Shown: positions 6,185 to 10,000 of the stretch, in pieces | How positions within the stretch are numbered: position 1 is the first letter of the stretch | Layout: every line of letters begins with the position of its first letter | Source: Ochromonadaceae sp. CCMP2298 | Lineage: Eukaryota; Sar; Synurophyceae; Ochromonadales; Ochromonadaceae | Reading direction: 5' to 3' | NCBI GenBank assembly: GCA_026770595.1 | Contig: MU634829.1 | Span: 1 to 10,000, forward strand | DNA: 10,000 bases | Position numbers and translations under genes: made by a program | The notes under the pieces: model-generated | What the model was told of the DNA's origin: nothing | What the model saw: only the letters and a program-made list of their open reading frames with translations | Database searches by the model: none

Positions 6185-8454
6185 ATGCAAGACACGGATG
6201 ACTCTACAGAGTCACCCGCGGACAGCCCCGACTCCCAGAACTCCCAAGTGTCTCTGAACCCCCTACTGGACTTGGCGAAGGGCAAGGGAAATGACACCAC
6301 TTCATCCTTCAGCATCGACTTCTCTGGCTCGTACACTGCAGATGTCCTCCCCCCAGGAGAGGTGCCCGACATGTGGAGCTGGAACTACATAGGCCTGTAC
6401 TGCCAGTACGCATCTATCGGTCTGCTCTACGGCAGCACGGGCGCACTGCTGCCCTTCTGCGCGTACACGTTCAACGGGGAGTCCAACGTGTGCGCCAACG
6501 CCAAGAGCATCTCCACCTTCGGATGGAACCTGAAGGTACGTTACGGGTCATCCTCTTTTCTCTGTGCTGATAATCTTCCTGGACGCCGGACACTCCCTCA
6601 CCCCACACCCGACACACACACTCATCCCATACCTTACACCCCACACTCCCAAAACACAGATTTTCTTCGCCATCCTCACCGACGCCTACAGACCCTTCGG
6701 CATGCGAAGAAAGCCTTGGATGCTAGGGGGCTGGGCAGGAAGTCTCGCTTTGCTGCTGGTGCTGGCCATCGGCGCTCACGAGATGAACATATCTACGTGG
6801 CTGATTACCTGCATGTTCGTACAGGCTTTTGCCATGTTCTCCGACGTACCTGCAGACGGGTACAGCGTGGAGCTGGGGCAGCTCGAGAGCAAGGAGCAGA
6901 GGGGGCAGATACTGGCTACGGGGCAGAGAGTGCGATTTACGTTCTGCGTCGTGGCTGGCCTGATTCAGTCGTTTCTTCTGAACGGCCCTACTACGAATGA
7001 CTCCGACTGCGAGATATCTGTTGACAGCTGCTGGTCCTGGGGTCTGTCCATCAATGCCTACTACGGCCTCCTCTTCGCCATCATCTTCGTCCTCACGATC
7101 CCAGTCGTCATGCTCAAGGAGCTAGACAGTTCCCACATTCCCCAACACAGCCTAAAGTTCTTCTTCCTAGAGGTGTGGGAGACTTTGCAGAATCTGACAA
7201 CCTTCTATCTGGTCGTATTCGTCATAGCTATCATGGGATTCACAAATTTTACCAGTAATGCCAGTATTCAGCTGCAGTATTATGTGATAAAGCTGACCAA
7301 CTTCCAGGCTGGGATAGACACAGTCACCACCTACACAGCTCTCGTCATAGCCATTTGGATATTCCAGAAATATATGATCAACCGCAACTGGAGGCACACG
7401 CAGTTGGCGTCGGTTTGTATCGCCTCAGGACTGGGTTTAATATGGATCCTCCCCTACTACAATGTGGGCGGAACGCAGAACCCCTGGTTCACCATCTTCA
7501 TCGACCTGGACACGGTAAGAGAGCTCGTGTGGGAGGGAATGTGGGGAGTGCGGGGAATATGGGGAATATAGGGAATATGCTTCTTCACTCTGCCCCCTGC
7601 CCACTACCCCCTGCCGCCTGCCACCTTAATCCGCACCTGCACCTGTATCTACATCTACACAATCCACAGAATTTCGCGGCCGGGCTTTCGCAGGTTCTGT
7701 ACTCTATGGCCGTGATAGAGTTGGCGAAACCGGGACAGGAGGCCACAACTTACGAGCTGCTGATCACTGTGGGCAATTCCGCCCTCCTGCTGAACGGCAT
7801 CATCTCTACGCAGGTATGTATGTGTGTATGTTCATATGATCATCTGTAACTCATACAACAACAAACAACTTCATCTGATCTTATGTGTCATTAATTATAT
7901 CTTATTTTATACCCAGCTACTGACGCCCTTCAACGCAGTGGGATGCAACGACGACGACTCACCCGACGGGTGTGGGCACTCAGTAGTGGACACCACCTCT
8001 AAGGAGTCATTCGAAGACTCGGGCGGCCCAGCTCGCTTCACCTACTACACCCTCACGCTGAACGCGATAGCAGTCGTGTTCGTGTGCGCGTTCGTTACCT
8101 TCCTGCCAAAGTCGAAGGAGCAGTGCCACGAGTGGAAAGAGCAAGGGGAGAGGCTGGGCACGAGCGAGATGAGGGGGAGGATCACATTGGCGATTGTGGC
8201 GGTGGTGATGACGGTAAGAAGGGGGTGGCACTCATAACATATTTAACATGTTTCCCATTTGGTGCTAATTACTAATCCATCTCTCCTCTCTTTCTCCACT
8301 CCCCTGTTGTCTGTCTATCCCTGCTATCCCTGCTATCCCTACTCTTTCTGACCCCGCAATCCCTCCTCTCCCTCAGTACGGAATCGTGGCTGCCGTTCTG
8401 CTGCTCAACAACAGCACCTCCTGCCTACCCGCAGTGGGGGGCAGTGGCTGCTAA
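6185..8454 (+). CDS. BT1/folate-biopterin-transporter-like membrane protein, 5 exons, complete
   Basis: Exons: 6185-6535, 6660-7514, 7670-7813, 7917-8213 and 8377-8454 (TAA stop). All four GT-AG introns are phase 0, giving 574 residues. An in-frame ATG at 6026 would add 53 residues (627 aa) and stays possible. A polar Ser/Asp-rich N-terminus (1-55) precedes roughly 10-12 hydrophobic segments, including about 68-94, 136-155, 160-177, 207-224, 250-267, 296-313, 341-354, 366-384, 403-445, 491-513 and 539-559. Family signatures are WNLK followed by TDAYRPFGMRRKPWMLGGW (about 114-142), the loop after the first membrane segments, and DVPADGYSVELGQLESKEQRG (about 179-199). BT1 proteins are major-facilitator-like carriers of folates, biopterin or related solutes; the substrate cannot be read from sequence. 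The small Gly/Cys-containing C-terminus (CLPAVGGSGC) recalls stramenopile members, from memory. The hydrophilic loop 458-490 is probably extramembrane. Confidence 0.85.
7552..7578. repeat. 9-bp tandem repeat in the second transporter intron
   Basis: The unit ggggaatat occurs at 7552 and 7561, with agggaatat at 7570. It lies in the intron 7515-7669 and supports reading the frame past 7514 as intronic, since it would otherwise encode a Gly/Trp/Ile-rich tail. Confidence 0.7.
8315..8341. repeat. 9-bp tandem repeat in the last transporter intron
   Basis: Three copies of ctatccct(g/a) start at 8315, 8324 and 8333, forming part of the pyrimidine-rich 3' half of the intron 8214-8376, just before the ccctcag acceptor. 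Confidence 0.7.
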
Positions 8455-8646
8455 GGGGCTCTAGGCTCCAAGCCACTACTACACGCTACACTACTATTCA
8501 ACAGTACACTTTTGTGCTGCTACACTGCCACACCGCACACGGCTTCTGGGCCTTGTGCCTCTCATGCCCCGTTAGTGTGGTGGGTGAGAGACGGAGAGAG
8601 AAAATTAGGGAAACATAGAAAAAAGAGGGATAAGTATAAATAGGGT

Positions 8647-8811
8647 ATTAAACTGTGAAATACACACGTTCATCTCTTTCAAGCATATACGAATATATAA
8701 AAAATTCTGTGTAATCACCTGACAGTGCCGAAGCCCGGTTTGCGAAACAAAATGTGAACACTAACATTAATGTTTTATAATCCAGGTTTCGATACTGATA
8801 TGCTGAATAAA
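8647..8811 (+). terminator. candidate polyadenylation signals for the transporter
   Basis: ATTAAA (8647-8652) and AATAAA (8806-8811) lie about 195 and 355 nt after the transporter stop in AT-rich sequence. A further AATAAA at 8997-9002 falls inside the inverted-repeat element. Which of these is used cannot be told from sequence. Confidence 0.35.
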
Positions 8812-8921
8812 ACCCCGATAGGGCGAGGACTTGTCACAGTTATGTTATTCCATTTCACAATATACACTCTTTACAATATACACGCCACACTCCACTACAG
8901 CCGACAGATTCATCGAGTCTC

Positions 8922-9112
8922 CGCGCCAAAATAGCGCGGTCTCGTTTCAACCGATTTGGTGATTTTGGCTGGTGGATCGGATTTTTGATCAGCTGAAATA
9001 AAGGGGGACCGGCCCTGTTTTCTTAAACAATTATTTTTGCGCCATAGAGCAGAGAAGCCACATTATTCTAGCTAGTAGCACGCAAATTATCGAAACCGCG
9101 CTTTTTGGCGCG
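8922..9112. repeat. MITE-like element with about 22-bp imperfect terminal inverted repeats
   Basis: The left arm 8922-8944 (cgcgccaaaatagcgcggt, then ctcg) pairs with the right arm 9091-9112, which ends accgcgctttttggcgcg. The arms differ by one base gap and about two substitutions. Each arm is itself nearly self-complementary (gcgc...gcgc). The 191-bp span is AT-rich and non-coding in its interior. The form suits a miniature inverted-repeat transposable element; no target-site duplication is clear. A folded 3' UTR structure shared by the two convergent genes is the alternative. Confidence 0.55.
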
Positions 9113-9145
9113 AAAAAGTAGAACAACCGAGTGAGGAGTCATAGC

Positions 9146-10000
9146 CTACGGGTAACTCCGTCTGGGGATTAGCGGATTGTCCGGGGATGTGGTATTGCTC
9201 GTCATTATTTGGTAGCCCCCCTTGGGGGCGGCAGGGGAATTGTACCCGCCGACCTGGGAACGACTGCTCGTGCTCCCACCTCCACCTATACCCATACCTG
9301 AGGCTGCACTGCTGTCAAACCGACCCCCACCGCCACCACCACCGCTGCTCACCTTACCTCCAAAGCCACCCCCGTCCCCGCCATCCCCGCCACCCCTACT
9401 GCCCGCCCTTACAGGGGCGCTTTTCCTCAGCGCTGTAGAGCCCGAGAGTACTCTAGGCGCCGAGCTGAACGCACCAGCCCCCGACTCAGATTTATACCCA
9501 GACCCAGGCCCTGGTCTAGCCCCATACCCATACCCAGCTCCAGACCCCGACCCATACCCAGCCCCAGCCCCAGTCTCCGACCCAGATACAGACGACCCAG
9601 GCCTCGACCCAGGCCCAAAACTCACGCCCCCACCCCCTATTCCGCCCATACTCTCGCCCATGGTCGAGTGGGAAGGTACTCCGGAGCGCCTGATAAGTCT
9701 GGAGGGCTTGCCCATAATGCTAGAGCATTGTGGAATATGCCTTTCCCCTGCCTGCTGGCTGAACACCCGGAGACATGTAGGACACTTTAGAGCGTATGCA
9801 TCCTCGTATTCCCCGCTCCCACTTCCCGCATACCCACCCCCTCCTCCACCTGCATACCCACCCAGACCTCCACCCCCAACCCCTCCCGCACCCCCTCCTC
9901 GACTACCCCCACCCCCTCTAGAGAGAAGCACATGCAGCGGCACGCCTGTTGCCTTGGACTTAGCCTCTGCTTGAGACACCATACGAGCACTCTTCATAGC
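9146..10000 (-). CDS. Gly-rich protein with ZC2HC1-type C2HC zinc finger, 5'-partial
   Basis: One frame is open from the right window edge to a TAG at 9146-9148. The first ATG in view (9997) would give 283 residues, but the frame runs off the edge, so the true start may lie outside. Counted from that ATG, C72-x2-C75-x11-H87-x3-C91 followed by a KPSRL basic stretch matches the ZC2HC1/FAM164 zinc finger and its usual conserved tail. Upstream, VSQAEAKSKATGVPLHVLL resembles the helical lead-in seen in relatives. The rest is Gly/Ser/Tyr-rich low complexity (GYGSGSG-type and poly-Gly). Family function is poorly defined; zinc binding is inferred from the four ligands. A cryptic donor (GGAG|GTAAGG, about 9354) inside the Gly-rich part means a short in-frame intron cannot be excluded. 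Confidence 0.7.
   Translation of the reverse strand, partial: AMKSARMVSQAEAKSKATGVPLHVLLSRGGGGSRGGGAGGVGGGGLGGYAGGGGGGYAGSGSGEYEDAYALKCPTCLRVFSQQAGERHIPQCSSIMGKPSRLIRRSGVPSHSTMGESMGGIGGGGVSFGPGSRPGSSVSGSETGAGAGYGSGSGAGYGYGARPGPGSGYKSESGAGAFSSAPRVLSGSTALRKSAPVRAGSRGGGDGGDGGGFGGKVSSGGGGGGGRFDSSAASGMGIGGGGSTSSRSQVGGYNSPAAPKGGYQIMTSNTTSPDNPLIPRRSYP

Larger units (their letters stand above)
8455..9145. other. convergent intergenic region, no gene seen
   Basis: This 691-bp stretch separates two genes whose 3' ends face each other. It has no open frame of note and turns AT-rich after about 8580. It carries the candidate polyadenylation signals and the 8922-9112 inverted repeat. No transfer RNA or other RNA gene was recognised. 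Confidence 0.6.

Noticed and set aside
6564-7571. 335-codon plus-strand frame as an independent transporter gene
   Set aside because: Its first 32 codons are intron sequence (CA-rich, acceptor AG at 6658-6659) and its tail past 7514 is intronic repeat. The core belongs to exon 2 of the five-exon transporter.
9222-9974. 250-codon Pro-rich plus-strand frame
   Set aside because: It is the complement of the Gly-rich zinc-finger protein. Poly-Pro opposite poly-Gly is expected, and the C2HC finger with its conserved tail is on the minus strand.

Overview
This is a window of nuclear DNA from a eukaryote, most likely a flagellated unicellular protist. The coding frames are broken by GT-AG introns of 94 to 200 bp, and there are no bacterial operon signals. 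Short tandem repeats and low-complexity stretches are abundant, and AATAAA-type polyadenylation signals occur. The transporter resembles the large BT1-type families of oomycetes and other stramenopiles, and its neighbour is a flagellum/testis-associated coiled-coil type. A stramenopile is therefore my best guess, held with low to moderate confidence.

Layout. (1) Positions 1-1285 contain no gene I can support: simple repeats, a tandem array whose units are all multiples of three bases (178-368), two related intron-like segments (405-483 and 773-854), and a 19-bp perfect inverted repeat (1078-1215). (2) Positions 1391-5541, minus strand, hold a complete nine-exon gene for a 1000-residue coiled-coil protein that looks like a TSNAXIP1 (translin-associated factor X-interacting protein 1) homologue. 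I assembled it from splice sites and reading-frame phase; three of its exons (3, 4 and 9) are under 60 codons. (3) Positions 5542-6184 are a shared, divergent 5' region with a 13-bp tandem repeat, a hairpin, a 14-bp palindrome and a motif present twice. (4) Positions 6185 (or 6026) to 8454, plus strand, hold a complete five-exon gene for a BT1/folate-biopterin-transporter-like membrane protein. (5) Positions 8455-9145 lie between two convergent genes and carry polyadenylation signals and a second, MITE-like inverted repeat (8922-9112). (6) Positions 9146-10000, minus strand, are the 3' part of a gene for a glycine-rich protein with one ZC2HC1-type zinc finger; its 5' end lies outside the window or at its very edge.

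The TSNAXIP1-like gene and the transporter are head to head and could share a promoter, but nothing in the sequence shows that they work together. TSNAXIP1 relatives are known from testis and flagellated cells, BT1 proteins move folates, pterins or related solutes across membranes, and ZC2HC1 proteins are poorly characterised. I see no obvious new multi-gene system. The observations most worth a second look concern introns: 11 of 12 are phase 0, several are flanked by short AGGT direct repeats, and related intron-like sequences occur both inside and outside genes. This would fit recent intron gain.
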